NCBI RefSeq assembly: GCF_016863335.1
Contig: NZ_BOOR01000065.1
Span: 1 to 64,000 of the forward strand
Direction: 5' to 3'
Length of the DNA stretch: 64,000 nucleotides
From: Planotetraspora thailandica
GTDB lineage: Bacteria > Actinomycetota > Actinomycetes > Streptosporangiales > Streptosporangiaceae
The notes under the pieces were generated by a model. It searched no databases. It saw only the letters and a program-made list of their open reading frames with translations, and had not been told where the DNA came from. The translations under genes and the position numbers were made by a program. Positions 8,826 through 17,215 of this stretch are shown piece by piece; within the stretch, counting starts at the first letter, position 1; every line of letters starts with the position of its first letter.

Positions 8826-10537
8826 CGCACGCCCCTTTCCTGTACGGCTTTCGCGTCGTCTCTCAGGAGCGCGGCCGTGTCGTCGGCCGGCCCGATGCCG
8901 TCGAGCATCGAGGTGAACCGGGTGAGCTCCTGGTCGAAGATCTCCCTGACTCTGCGCCGCAGGTCGTCGCGGGCGTTCTGGGTGAGCGCGCGGACAGCCT
9001 GGTCGCCGAAGATCGCCTCGAGCAGCTTCTGGCTCAGCACGCCGGTGCCGCCGGCGATGCCGATCTCGAGGCCGGTGATGCCTCCCGTGGACGAGAAGAC
9101 CGCGAGCATGACCAGCACGCCCAGGCTGTTGACGCCGAAGGAGGCGGCCCTGGCGATCGAGCGCCGGTCGGCGCCCTCCGACCTGACCAGGTCGAGCACG
9201 TATCCCTGCCAGGCCCGGACCGCGCCACCCACCCGCTCCTGCAGGTCGGCGGAGGCGCGCCCGATGCGCCCGCTGACCGCGACACCCGACCGTTCGAGCA
9301 GGTCACGGCCGGCGGGCATGGCCAGCCACGACTCCATGGCCCGGTCGGCGGCCCCGTCGGCGGTGGAGCGGATGAGCGACTCGATCCCGCTCTCCAGGGC
9401 CGAGCGCAGCTCGCGCTCCGGCGCGGGCCGCCCGGTGATGATCGCGGTGATGCGGTCGCGGAGCCGCCCGACACGCGACTCCAGCGAGCGCATCAGGTCG
9501 CCGGTGCCGACGAAGTCCTGCCAGCGGGCGAGGACCTCGCCGCGCAGGAGCAGGCCGTCGCGCATGCCCTCGTCGAAGGCCGACAACCCCGAGTCGTAGG
9601 ACCGCTCGGCCACGGCGCGCAGCTCCGCGATTCCGGCCCGCTGCCGGTCGACCCGGTCGGCGAGCGCGGGCACTCGCGTGCCGAGGCTGTCCAGCGCCCC
9701 GGTCAGCGTGCGCCGTACGACGTCGGCGCGGGAGCGTGCGTCGGCCGACAGCCGGCCGAGCCAGGTGGCGATCGGTTGTACGGCATGGGCCGGAAGCCGG
9801 GCACGCTCGGACGGCAGTTCGAGCTCGGGGACGACGAACAGCGGGGTGCCGCCGAGCCCGTTCTCCTGGAGCAGGCGGGTGAGGTCGGCGGTGACCGGGT
9901 CGCCCGCCTCCGCCGGCACCCGCTGCAGGATGACGGCGAGGGCGGTGCTGCGCTCGCGGGCCAGCCGCAGGAACCCCCAGGGCACCTCGTCGGCGTAGCG
10001 AGCGGCCGTGGTGACGAACAACCACAGGTCGGCCGCCGCAAGCAGTTGCGCGGCCAGTTCGCGATTGGCGGTGACGATCGAGTCGATGTCGGGGGCGTCG
10101 AGCAGGGCGAGCCCCTCCGGCAGGCAGCCGGCGGTCGCGATGCTGAGGGTGCCCGGTTCGCCCCGGCCGTCGCCGGTCACGCGGGGCAGGCCGGGCAGCA
10201 CGTTCGCCGAGGTGAACCAGGCCACGTCGGCCGGGTTGGCCACCAGGGTCGGGGCGAGCGTGGTCGGCCGGAGCACCCCCGGCTCGGTCACGCTGTCCCC
10301 GACGAGCGAATTGACCAGCGTCGACTTGCCTGCCCCGGTGGAGCCGCCGACCACCGCGAGCAGCGGCGCGTCGACGGCGGCGACCCGGGGCAGCAGGTAG
10401 TCGTCGAGTTGCCCGCGCAACTCTTTCAGGGCACGGCGGTCGGCCGCGACGTCACCGATCGCCAGGGGGAACAGATCGGGATCGAGGTGCTGCCGCAAAC
10501 TCTGGAGAGCCGCGAGGAGCCCTTCGTTTCCCTCCAT
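8822..10537 (-). CDS. DynA-like dynamin-family GTPase
   Basis: 571 residues from the ATG at 10537, preceded by GGGGAT; the frame is open 17 codons further. The P-loop is GGSTGAGKST (64-73) and the G3-like motif is DAPDIDS. Long helical regions rich in charged heptads (about 280-470) resemble a dynamin stalk. A hydrophobic stretch at about 475-520 (SLGVLVMLAVFSS, GIAGGTGVLSQKLLEAIFG) could insert in the membrane. It overlaps the next GTPase gene by 4 bp, so both are made together, as expected for heteromeric bacterial dynamin pairs. Confidence 0.78.
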   Translation of the reverse strand: MEGNEGLLAALQSLRQHLDPDLFPLAIGDVAADRRALKELRGQLDDYLLPRVAAVDAPLLAVVGGSTGAGKSTLVNSLVGDSVTEPGVLRPTTLAPTLVANPADVAWFTSANVLPGLPRVTGDGRGEPGTLSIATAGCLPEGLALLDAPDIDSIVTANRELAAQLLAAADLWLFVTTAARYADEVPWGFLRLARERSTALAVILQRVPAEAGDPVTADLTRLLQENGLGGTPLFVVPELELPSERARLPAHAVQPIATWLGRLSADARSRADVVRRTLTGALDSLGTRVPALADRVDRQRAGIAELRAVAERSYDSGLSAFDEGMRDGLLLRGEVLARWQDFVGTGDLMRSLESRVGRLRDRITAIITGRPAPERELRSALESGIESLIRSTADGAADRAMESWLAMPAGRDLLERSGVAVSGRIGRASADLQERVGGAVRAWQGYVLDLVRSEGADRRSIARAASFGVNSLGVLVMLAVFSSTGGITGLEIGIAGGTGVLSQKLLEAIFGDQAVRALTQNARDDLRRRVREIFDQELTRFTSMLDGIGPADDTAALLRDDAKAVQERGVR

Positions 10538-10616
10538 ATCCCCGGCTTTCCCGTGGCCGGGCCCCTCCAACGCCGCACATGCCGACAATTTTCGGCGAAG
10601 AGGGACGAAACCGGCC

Positions 10617-11165
10617 TCAGGCGCTCGGCGAGGGGGCCGGGCTGGGCAGCAGCAGGCTGCACTTCTTGTACGCCTTGGCCACCTTGGGGTCGCTTTGGTC
10701 GAGGTTGCGGAAGTTCGTGCCCTGGGCCATGTCGACCCCGTTGTCCTTCATACACGTGCGGAAGGCCGTCAGCGCGGCGCCGAAGTTGCCACCGCCTCCG
10801 CCGTTCCGGTTGCCGCCGCCGAACCCGCCCTGGGGCATCAGAGAGCGGCAGGCCTCGTACGCCTTCTGCATCTCCGGCGACATCGAGCGGAAACCCCCGC
10901 CGAAGCCACCGCTGGGGCGCCCGCTCGGCCGTCCGCTCGGCCGTCCGCTCGGCCGTCCGCTGGGGCGCACGCCCGGTGCGCGGCTGGGGAGGGTGACCCC
11001 GTTCTTCTGGAGGCAGGCGGTGAAGGCCGCCATCTGGTTGCCGCTCGACGCGCCGGAGGGCGCAGCCGAGGGCGCGGCGCCGGCCGCGTTCGTGTCACCG
11101 CCTCCACCGCATGCGGAGACCGCGAAAGCGAGGGCCGCGAGCACCACAACCTGGGCGTAACGCAT
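10617..11165 (-). CDS. Gly-rich lipoprotein with duplicated Cys-pair motif
   Basis: 182 residues with lipobox VSAC (C19) followed by GGGG. Two copies of a motif are visible: FTACLQKNGVTLPS with AYEACRSLMP, and FRTCMKDNGVDMAQ with AYKKCSLLLP. Between the halves of copy 1 lies (PSGR)n, encoded by 12-bp tandem repeats, and between the two copies a Gly/Asn-rich linker. The four cysteines in two C...C pairs may form disulfides outside the membrane. It is the last gene of the exporter/two-component operon (9 bp after the kinase), so it may be a ligand-binding accessory. Function unknown. Confidence 0.75.
   Translation of the reverse strand: MRYAQVVVLAALAFAVSACGGGGDTNAAGAAPSAAPSGASSGNQMAAFTACLQKNGVTLPSRAPGVRPSGRPSGRPSGRPSGRPSGGFGGGFRSMSPEMQKAYEACRSLMPQGGFGGGNRNGGGGGNFGAALTAFRTCMKDNGVDMAQGTNFRNLDQSDPKVAKAYKKCSLLLPSPAPSPSA
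10909..10968. repeat. five 12-bp tandem repeats encoding PSGR units
   Basis: The unit CCGCTCGGCCGT occurs three times exactly (10921-10956), flanked on each side by the variant CCGCTGGGGCGC. It is in frame within the Cys-motif lipoprotein and encodes tetrapeptide repeats. The exact copies suggest recent slippage, so repeat number probably varies between strains. Confidence 0.9.
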
Positions 11166-11174
11166 GAGATCTAC

Positions 11175-12614
11175 CTAGCCTTTCGTTACGGACGAACTGG
11201 ACGGGAGGCGGACGCGGAAGACCGCGCCGTGGCCCGGTTCGCTCTCCGCCGTGATGGTGCCGCCGTGGGCGTGGACGAGTGCGGCGACGATGGACAGGCC
11301 GAGACCTGTTCCGCCCGAGTCCGCACGGCTGCGGGCCGGGTCGGCCCGGTAGAAGCGCTCGAAGACGCGCTCGACGTCCCCCGGCGGAAGGCCGGGCCCG
11401 TCGTCGGCCACTTCGAGCACCGCGACCGGGTCGGCGTCAGGGACGACCCCGACGCCGACCCGGAAGGCCGTGCCCGGCGGCGTGTGCCGCAGGGCGTTCT
11501 GCATGAGGTTTCCGATGACCTGGCGCAGCCGCGCCTCGTCACCGAGCACCCGCACCGGCTGGTCGGATCCGTCCAGCCGATGGAGGTCGATCTCGCGGTC
11601 GGGGGCGAGGGTCTGCGCGTCAAGCACCGCCCCGGCGGCCAGGCTGAGCAGGTCGACCGGCTGCCGGGCAAGGGGCCGCTGCTGGTCGAGCCGGGCGAGC
11701 AGCAGCAGATCTTCCACGAGCAGGCCCATCCGGGCGGCCTCGTCCTCGATCCTGCGGACGAGCTTGACCGGGTCGGCCGACCCCTGCTGCCGGTAGAGCT
11801 CGGCGAACCCGCGGATCGAGGTGAGCGGGGTGCGCAGCTCGTGAGAGGCGTCCGCCATGAACCGGCGCATCCTCTCCTGCGACGCCTCCCTGTCGCGGAA
11901 GGCGGCCTCGATCTGGGCGAGCATGCCGTTGATCGAACGGCCCAGCCGGCCCATCTCGGTGCGGGGATGCCGCAGCGGCACCCGCCGGGACAGGTCGCCC
12001 GACGCGATCGCCTCGGCGGTCCGCTCGATCTCGCCCAGCGGGCGCAGGCTTCGCCGTACGAGCAGGTAGCAGGCGGCGCCCAGGGCGGCCAGTACGGCGA
12101 AGCCGACGCCCGACACAATGATGACCAGACGCGAGACCGTGCCGTCGATCTCGTTCAGGTTCATGGCGACGACCCGGAAGCCGCCCGCACCGTCGTCCAC
12201 CGAGATCGCCCGCCATCGTGAGCCGGACGGAGACTCGGCTGTGAACAGCTTCTTCGCCCCGGCCGCGGGCTTGGGCAGCGGCGGCAGGTCCGCGGTCGGA
12301 GGGGCCTGGATGACCCGCAGGACGGCACCGCTCGCGTCCAGCTGGACGATGTAGAACGAGCCGACCAGCCGGAGGGGCCCGAACTGCTCGACACCGCGCG
12401 GCACCCCGTCGAACCCCGGCGGCCTGCGGCCCATCGTCAGCAACTGGGTGTCGACCCGCTGCACGAGATAGCCCCGCAGCAGCAGGGCGGCGAACCCCCC
12501 GGTCAGCGTGATGGCCAGCGTGACCAGCAGAAGCGTGCCCCCGACGAGGCGGAGCCACAGCGGGGTGCGTGCCGCCCGGCGTTTGAGTTCACTGACGTGG
12601 AGCACGGAGAACAT
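11175..12614 (-). CDS. sensor histidine kinase of the exporter operon
   Basis: 479 residues. Membrane helix 1 (about 22-48), an extracytoplasmic loop (about 50-160), helix 2 (about 163-187), HAMP (about 188-240), HisKA with H258 in ADASHELRTPLTSIRG, then HATPase with N-box, DDGPGLP and GTGLGLSIV motifs. It phosphorylates the response regulator encoded just upstream, whose stop it overlaps by 26 bp. A GTG at 12605 is an alternative start. Its position inside an ABC-exporter operon suggests it senses a cell-envelope stress or the exported compound. Confidence 0.92.
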   Translation of the reverse strand: MFSVLHVSELKRRAARTPLWLRLVGGTLLLVTLAITLTGGFAALLLRGYLVQRVDTQLLTMGRRPPGFDGVPRGVEQFGPLRLVGSFYIVQLDASGAVLRVIQAPPTADLPPLPKPAAGAKKLFTAESPSGSRWRAISVDDGAGGFRVVAMNLNEIDGTVSRLVIIVSGVGFAVLAALGAACYLLVRRSLRPLGEIERTAEAIASGDLSRRVPLRHPRTEMGRLGRSINGMLAQIEAAFRDREASQERMRRFMADASHELRTPLTSIRGFAELYRQQGSADPVKLVRRIEDEAARMGLLVEDLLLLARLDQQRPLARQPVDLLSLAAGAVLDAQTLAPDREIDLHRLDGSDQPVRVLGDEARLRQVIGNLMQNALRHTPPGTAFRVGVGVVPDADPVAVLEVADDGPGLPPGDVERVFERFYRADPARSRADSGGTGLGLSIVAALVHAHGGTITAESEPGHGAVFRVRLPSSSSVTKG

Positions 12615-13278
12615 AGCCCACGCCGCGAAGCGTGTGGATGAGCTTGGGGTCAGCCGTGTCGATCTTGCGCCTGAGATAGGAGACGTACGACTCGACGACG
12701 TTACGGTCGCCGCCGAAGTCGTAGTGCCACACGTGGTCGAGGATCTGCGCCTTCGACAACACCCTGCCCTGGTTGGTCATGAAGTAGTGCAGCAGCTTGA
12801 ACTCGGTCGGCGACAGCCGTACCGGCCTGCCGCCGCGCCACACCTGGTGGGCGTCCTGGTCCAACTCCAGGTCGGCGACGCGCAGCCGGGGCGGGGTGGC
12901 TGCTTCGCCGCGGGTACGGCGCAGCACCGCCCGGATCCGGGCGAGCACCTCGTCCAGGCTGAACGGCTTGGTGACGTAGTCGTCGCCGAGCGCCAGACCG
13001 GTGATCTTGTCGTCGGTCGCGTCCCTGGCGGTGAGGAAGACGGCCGGGATGCGCCGCCCCGCCGAGCGCAGCCGGCTGGCGACGGCGAAGCCGTCCATGT
13101 CGGGCAGCATGACGTCGAGCACGATCAGATCCGGCCGGGCGCGCTCGGCGAGTTGCACCGCCTCCTTGCCGTCGGAGGCGGTGACCACGTCGAATCCGGC
13201 GTAGCGCAGGCTCGCCGACAACAACTCCCTGATGTTCGGCTCGTCGTCCACCACGAGCAGACGCGCCTCCGGGCTCAT
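12589..13278 (-). CDS. OmpR-family response regulator of the exporter operon
   Basis: 229 residues. The receiver has D11/D12, phospho-acceptor D55 (LIVLDVMLPD) and K104. The winged-helix output domain (about 135-229) has LSPTEFKLLHYFM and the ESYVSYLRRKID recognition region. One oddity: residues 94-100 read GLALGDD where the paralogue encoded at 21358-22068 and relatives have GLTLGGDD, a one-residue deletion next to the conserved YVTKPF. The start overlaps the upstream gene stop (ATGA). It probably autoregulates this operon. Confidence 0.92.
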   Translation of the reverse strand: MSPEARLLVVDDEPNIRELLSASLRYAGFDVVTASDGKEAVQLAERARPDLIVLDVMLPDMDGFAVASRLRSAGRRIPAVFLTARDATDDKITGLALGDDYVTKPFSLDEVLARIRAVLRRTRGEAATPPRLRVADLELDQDAHQVWRGGRPVRLSPTEFKLLHYFMTNQGRVLSKAQILDHVWHYDFGGDRNVVESYVSYLRRKIDTADPKLIHTLRGVGYVLRAPRQ

Positions 13279-13868
13279 GATCCCGCCCCCCTGCCGCCGA
13301 GGGCGGAGCTCTGGGTGACGGAGGTCGCGTCCACGATGCCCTGGGAGTCCTTGTCTCCGGCGACCACGATGACGCTGCCCGTCTTGAGGTCCTTGGCCTT
13401 ACCCGCCTTGCTCACCTGGATCTTCGTGGATGAGGTGGTCTTCACGGTGACGACGTCGCCGGCCACGGTCTGGACGTAGATCTTGTCGCCGTCGACGAGC
13501 TTGACCGTCCCGAAGGTCGCGTTGGCCCCGGCTGCTCCGCCGAAGCCTCCACCGCCTCCTCCGCCTCCTCCGCCTCCTCCTGCGAAGCCTCCCCCGCCGC
13601 GGCCGAAGCCGCCGCCCTGGCCTCCCGCTTGCCGCCCGGCGGCCTGCCCGGACAGCAACCCCGAGGGCACGTCGTGGGACGAGCCGCCGGCGGCCTTCTG
13701 CACCTGGACGCCCCCGAGGAACCCGGCCACGAGCACGACGCCGGCGGCGAGTGTCAGGGTCAGTTTCGAGGGCCCGCGCCTGACCGGCCCGGCGAGCTCG
13801 GCCTGGAGATCGTCGTCGAACGGCGAGACCTCCAGGAGATCTTCAGCCTTGTGCCTGCTCACATTCAT
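13275..13868 (-). CDS. membrane-anchored Gly-rich protein with DUF5666-like domain
   Basis: 197 residues with a type II membrane topology: cytoplasmic residues 1-35, one helix (about 37-55), then an extracytoplasmic Gly/Gln-rich linker (about 75-112, including a run of twelve Gly) and a small beta domain (about 118-185: GTVKLVDGDKIYVQT, VVTVKTTSSTKIQVS, DLKTGSVIVVAGDKD) like DUF5666/OB-type modules. It sits between the MacB permease (10 bp upstream) and the response regulator (4-bp overlap). Likely an accessory of the exporter or a signalling partner; function unknown. Confidence 0.75.
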   Translation of the reverse strand: MNVSRHKAEDLLEVSPFDDDLQAELAGPVRRGPSKLTLTLAAGVVLVAGFLGGVQVQKAAGGSSHDVPSGLLSGQAAGRQAGGQGGGFGRGGGGFAGGGGGGGGGGGGFGGAAGANATFGTVKLVDGDKIYVQTVAGDVVTVKTTSSTKIQVSKAGKAKDLKTGSVIVVAGDKDSQGIVDATSVTQSSALGGRGAGS

Positions 13869-13878
13869 CTCCTGGCTG

Positions 13879-15165
13879 TCACTCGAACCGAAGGGCTTCG
13901 ATCGGCCGCAACTTCGCGGCCCGGTTGGCGGGATAGCTGCCGAAGAACAGGCCGATCGCGACCGACACCGCCAGCGCCAGCACGATCGAGGCCGGCACGA
14001 GCACCGGCTTGACCCCCGCGATCGTGAACTGCGCCCCGATCACGGCGATGGCCACCCCTAATAGGCCGCCCACCAGGCTCAGCACCGTCGCCTCGACCAG
14101 GAACTGCCCGAGGATCGCCCCCCGCGGCGCACCGATGGCCTTGCGGATGCCGATCTCCCTGGTCCGCTCGGTGACGGTGACCAGCATGATGTTGGTGATC
14201 CCGATGCCTCCGACCAGCAGGCTGATCGCGGCCACCGCGCCCAGCAGCACCGTGAACGTCCCGGTCGCGGCGCTGACCGTCTCCTGCAACGTCGCCTGAT
14301 TCAAGATCCGGTAGTCCGCGCTCGCCGTCCCGGTGATCCCGTGCCGCTGATTGAGGATGTCGGTCACCTCGGCCTGCGCCTCGTCCACCTCTGCGGCGCT
14401 CTTGGCCTGCACCAGGACCTGGCTCAGCTGCCCGAATCCGGTCAGGCTCTGCTGCACCGCAGGCAACGGCGCGATCGCCAGGTCGTCGGCGTCCTGGAAC
14501 CCCGACGACCCGGCCTCCTTGAGCACCCCCACGACCGTGAACGGCACCCCTGACACCACGATCTGCTTGCCCACCGGATCGGCCGCGCCGAACAGGTCCT
14601 GCGCCACCGTGTTCCCGATGACGACCACCTTGCGCGCCGCCAGCACATCGGCGTTGTAGAAGTAGGTGCCCTTGACCACCGGCTTGTTCGACGCCTCGAA
14701 ATAGCTCGGATAGGTGCCGACGAACTGCTGGATGGCGTGGCTGGCCCCCTCATAGGTGGCCGTCTGCGACGACGCCGTCACCACCGGCGAGACGCTCTTC
14801 ACCGACGGCGCGCTGGTCGGGTCGGCCAGTGCCTTCGCGTCGGCCACCGTAAGCTGCTTGGCCTGGGTGCGCGGCCCCGAGCCCTGCTGACCCGCCGCGC
14901 CGCCGCCGAGCAGCCGGGCGAACCCGCCGCCACCGCCGCCGCGCCCGCCACCGCCGCCGCCGCTTGTGGACGGCGAGATGGTCAGCGAGTTGGCGCCCAG
15001 CCGCTGGATGTTGTCCTGGATCTGCTGCGACGATCCCTGACCCACCGCGACCAGCAAGATCACCGCACCGACGCCGATCAAGATGCCCAGCATCGTCAGC
15101 GCGCTGCGCAGCTTGTTGGCCGTCAGCCCGCGCAACGCGAACCGCACCACCTCCACCGGGTTCAC
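13879..15165 (-). CDS. MacB/FtsX-type ABC transporter permease
   Basis: 428 residues. One N-terminal helix (about 18-42) is followed by the MacB periplasmic-core domain (about 43-280) and three C-terminal helices (about 295-320, 345-375, 385-410) of the FtsX fold, ending RPIEALRFE. The extracytoplasmic domain contains an unusual Gly-rich insertion (about 68-95). Coupled to the ATPase by a 4-bp ATGA overlap. MacB-type complexes drive substrates outward by mechanotransmission; in this single-membrane organism no TolC partner is expected. Confidence 0.92.
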   Translation of the reverse strand: MNPVEVVRFALRGLTANKLRSALTMLGILIGVGAVILLVAVGQGSSQQIQDNIQRLGANSLTISPSTSGGGGGGRGGGGGGFARLLGGGAAGQQGSGPRTQAKQLTVADAKALADPTSAPSVKSVSPVVTASSQTATYEGASHAIQQFVGTYPSYFEASNKPVVKGTYFYNADVLAARKVVVIGNTVAQDLFGAADPVGKQIVVSGVPFTVVGVLKEAGSSGFQDADDLAIAPLPAVQQSLTGFGQLSQVLVQAKSAAEVDEAQAEVTDILNQRHGITGTASADYRILNQATLQETVSAATGTFTVLLGAVAAISLLVGGIGITNIMLVTVTERTREIGIRKAIGAPRGAILGQFLVEATVLSLVGGLLGVAIAVIGAQFTIAGVKPVLVPASIVLALAVSVAIGLFFGSYPANRAAKLRPIEALRFE

Positions 15166-15911
15166 GCGCCCACCTCGGCCATCCGCGGCGGAAGACCGCC
15201 CACCGGCGCCCGGCGCACGTCCTCGACCACCTGACCGTCCACCAGACGGACCACCCGCTTGGCATGCTCGGCCACATCGTCTTCGTGGGTGATCAACACG
15301 ATCGTCCGGCCGCTCGCCGACAACCCGTCGAAGATCCGCATCACGTCGTCACTCGACCGCGAGTCCAGCGCACCCGTCGGCTCGTCGGCCAGCAGCAATG
15401 TCGGCACCGTCACCAGCGCCCGCGCCAGCGCCACTCGCTGCTGCTGACCACCCGACAACTCGTTCGGCTGATGAGCGACCCGCTCGGCCAGCCCCACCTC
15501 ATCCAGCGCCGCCAAAGCCCGCCGGCGCCTCTCGGCCGCCTTCACGCCCCCGTACGCCAGCGGCAACTCCACATTGGCCAGCGCGCTCATCCGCGGAATC
15601 AGGTTGAACGACTGGAACACGAACCCGATCTTCCGGTTCCGCACGATCGCCAGCCGGGCATCGTCCAGCACACCCACATTCGTGCCGTCCAGCAGGTAAC
15701 CCCCCGACGACGGCACATCCAGGCACCCGATGATGTTCATCAGCGTCGACTTGCCCGACCCCGACGTCCCCATGATCGCCACATAGTCGCCCCGCTCCAC
15801 CCGCAACGACACCCCGCGCAAGGCGTGAACCGCCGTCTCGCCCTCGCCGTAGACCTTGGCCACGTTCCTGATGTCCAGGACCGGTGGCCGTGCCTGTGTC
15901 ATCTCGGTCAT
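15162..15911 (-). CDS. MacB-type ABC transporter ATP-binding protein
   Basis: 249 residues, a single ABC domain of the LolD/MacB class: Walker A GTSGSGKST, Q-loop VFQSFNLIPRMSALANVELPL, signature LSGGQQQRVALARAL, Walker B LLLADEPTGALDS, and H-loop ITHEDDVAEHAKR. It starts within the stop of the fusion protein gene and ends within the start of the permease gene (ATGA at both junctions), so the three are a coupled export unit. Confidence 0.95.
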   Translation of the reverse strand: MTEMTQARPPVLDIRNVAKVYGEGETAVHALRGVSLRVERGDYVAIMGTSGSGKSTLMNIIGCLDVPSSGGYLLDGTNVGVLDDARLAIVRNRKIGFVFQSFNLIPRMSALANVELPLAYGGVKAAERRRRALAALDEVGLAERVAHQPNELSGGQQQRVALARALVTVPTLLLADEPTGALDSRSSDDVMRIFDGLSASGRTIVLITHEDDVAEHAKRVVRLVDGQVVEDVRRAPVGGLPPRMAEVGA

Positions 15912-17092
15912 CCCCGGCCTCCTCGGAAACCGCCGCCACCGCCGCCGCCGAAGCCGCCTCCGCCACCGAGGCCGCCTCCGCCGCCGCCGAACGGGAGTCC
16001 CCCGCCGGTGCCCGTCGTCGTGGGCAGGTTGCGAACCACCTGGTCACCCTCCTGGAGCCCCGACTTGATCTCGGTGGTGGTGTCGCCCTTGATGCCGATC
16101 TGCACGGGCTTCACGACCTGCTTGCCGTTCTCCAGGACCTTGACCGTGCTCTGGCCGCCCGCCGTCGTGATGGAGGAGCTCGGAACGGCGAGCGCGTTGT
16201 CCGCCCTGCTCACGATCACCTGGAGGCTGGCCGTCTGGCCGAGCCGTACGGTGGCGGGCACGCCGCTCAGGGAGATCGTCACGGCGTACTGCACGACGTT
16301 GTTGTTCGTCTGCGGCTGCGGATCGATCACGCTCACCTTGCCGGTGGCCGTCACCCCGGTCAGCGCGTCGAAGGAGACGGTGGCCGCCTGGCCGACCTTC
16401 AGCTTGGTCACGTCCGACTCGGTGAACTGCCCGACGATCTGCAGCTTCGCCGGATCGGCGATCTCGATGAAACCGCTGCCCGTGCTCGTCGAGGCCGAGC
16501 TCGACGAGCCGCCGCCTCCGCCACTTCCGCCGGCCCCCGCTCCGGTGGCCGAACCGCTGGACGAACCCGAGGAGGAGCCGCCGCCCCCTGACGAGCCGCC
16601 CACCGACCCGTTGACCGCGATGATCGTTCCGGCGAACGGCGCTTTGATGACCGTGCCGGCGACCGCCCGCTTGGCGGCGTTGTAGGCGTTTCTCGCGCTG
16701 ATGTACTGCGAGTAGCCCGACGGCGTCGAGGTGTCGGCGTCGTCGGCGGCGTCCAGGCTCGCTTTGGCGGCGTCCAGGCTCTCCTGGGCCGCGGTGTCGT
16801 CGATCCTGGCCAGCACCCGGCCCTTCTTCACCTTGTCGCCCGACTCGACCGCGATCGACTCGACCGTGCCGCTCGTTCCGAAGTCCAGCGACCTTGTCCT
16901 GGCGCTCTCGACGGAGCCGGAGGCCGACACCGACGACACCACCGTCCCCCGCGTCACGCGGGTCGTCAGCGGAGCCGCCTGGCTGGACGACCCGTTTCCG
17001 AGGGAGGCGTAGGCCACGCCCGCTCCCCCGACCAGCAGCACTCCCAGAACGCCGTTGATGATGAGCGCTCTGCGCTTCGTCGACAGCTTCAC
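15908..17092 (-). CDS. HlyD/MacA-type membrane fusion protein (MFP1)
   Basis: 394 residues. N-terminal membrane anchor (about 10-30), then a split biotinyl/lipoyl domain (SVSASGSVESARTRSLDFG, KKGRVLARIDDTAAQESL; second half AVAGTVIKAPFAGTIIAVNG), a short helical hairpin, a Gly/Ser-rich insertion (about 165-200), beta-barrel and membrane-proximal domains, and a C-terminal Gly-rich tail of about 25 residues ending GGRG. It is first gene of the seven-gene minus-strand operon. MacA-like proteins stimulate the MacB ATPase and hand over substrate. Confidence 0.9.
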   Translation of the reverse strand: MKLSTKRRALIINGVLGVLLVGGAGVAYASLGNGSSSQAAPLTTRVTRGTVVSSVSASGSVESARTRSLDFGTSGTVESIAVESGDKVKKGRVLARIDDTAAQESLDAAKASLDAADDADTSTPSGYSQYISARNAYNAAKRAVAGTVIKAPFAGTIIAVNGSVGGSSGGGGSSSGSSSGSATGAGAGGSGGGGGSSSSASTSTGSGFIEIADPAKLQIVGQFTESDVTKLKVGQAATVSFDALTGVTATGKVSVIDPQPQTNNNVVQYAVTISLSGVPATVRLGQTASLQVIVSRADNALAVPSSSITTAGGQSTVKVLENGKQVVKPVQIGIKGDTTTEIKSGLQEGDQVVRNLPTTTGTGGGLPFGGGGGGLGGGGGFGGGGGGGFRGGRG

Positions 17093-17162
17093 GACCGTGA
17101 ACCCTGTCGGACCCCGCTTCGGGCAACCTCGGCCGATGCTGACAGTTTCCTGGAAGTCGCAT

Positions 17163-17180
17163 TTTCAGATAACTCTCAGG
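17163..17180. promoter_or_regulatory. candidate OmpR-type direct repeat between divergent fusion-protein genes
   Basis: TTTCAGA at 17163-17169 is followed 11 bp later by TCTCAGG at 17174-17180, in the 123-bp gap between the two divergent MFP genes. Direct half-sites one helical turn apart are the usual target form of OmpR-family regulators, and the operon encodes one. Candidate only. Confidence 0.35.
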
Positions 17181-17215
17181 TACGGCCAAGCGGGCGATGA
17201 CATGGCATCACCAGG

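Noticed and set aside
13483..14061. Proline-rich plus-strand frame
   Set aside because: The Pro run is the antisense of the Gly tract in the anchored membrane protein.
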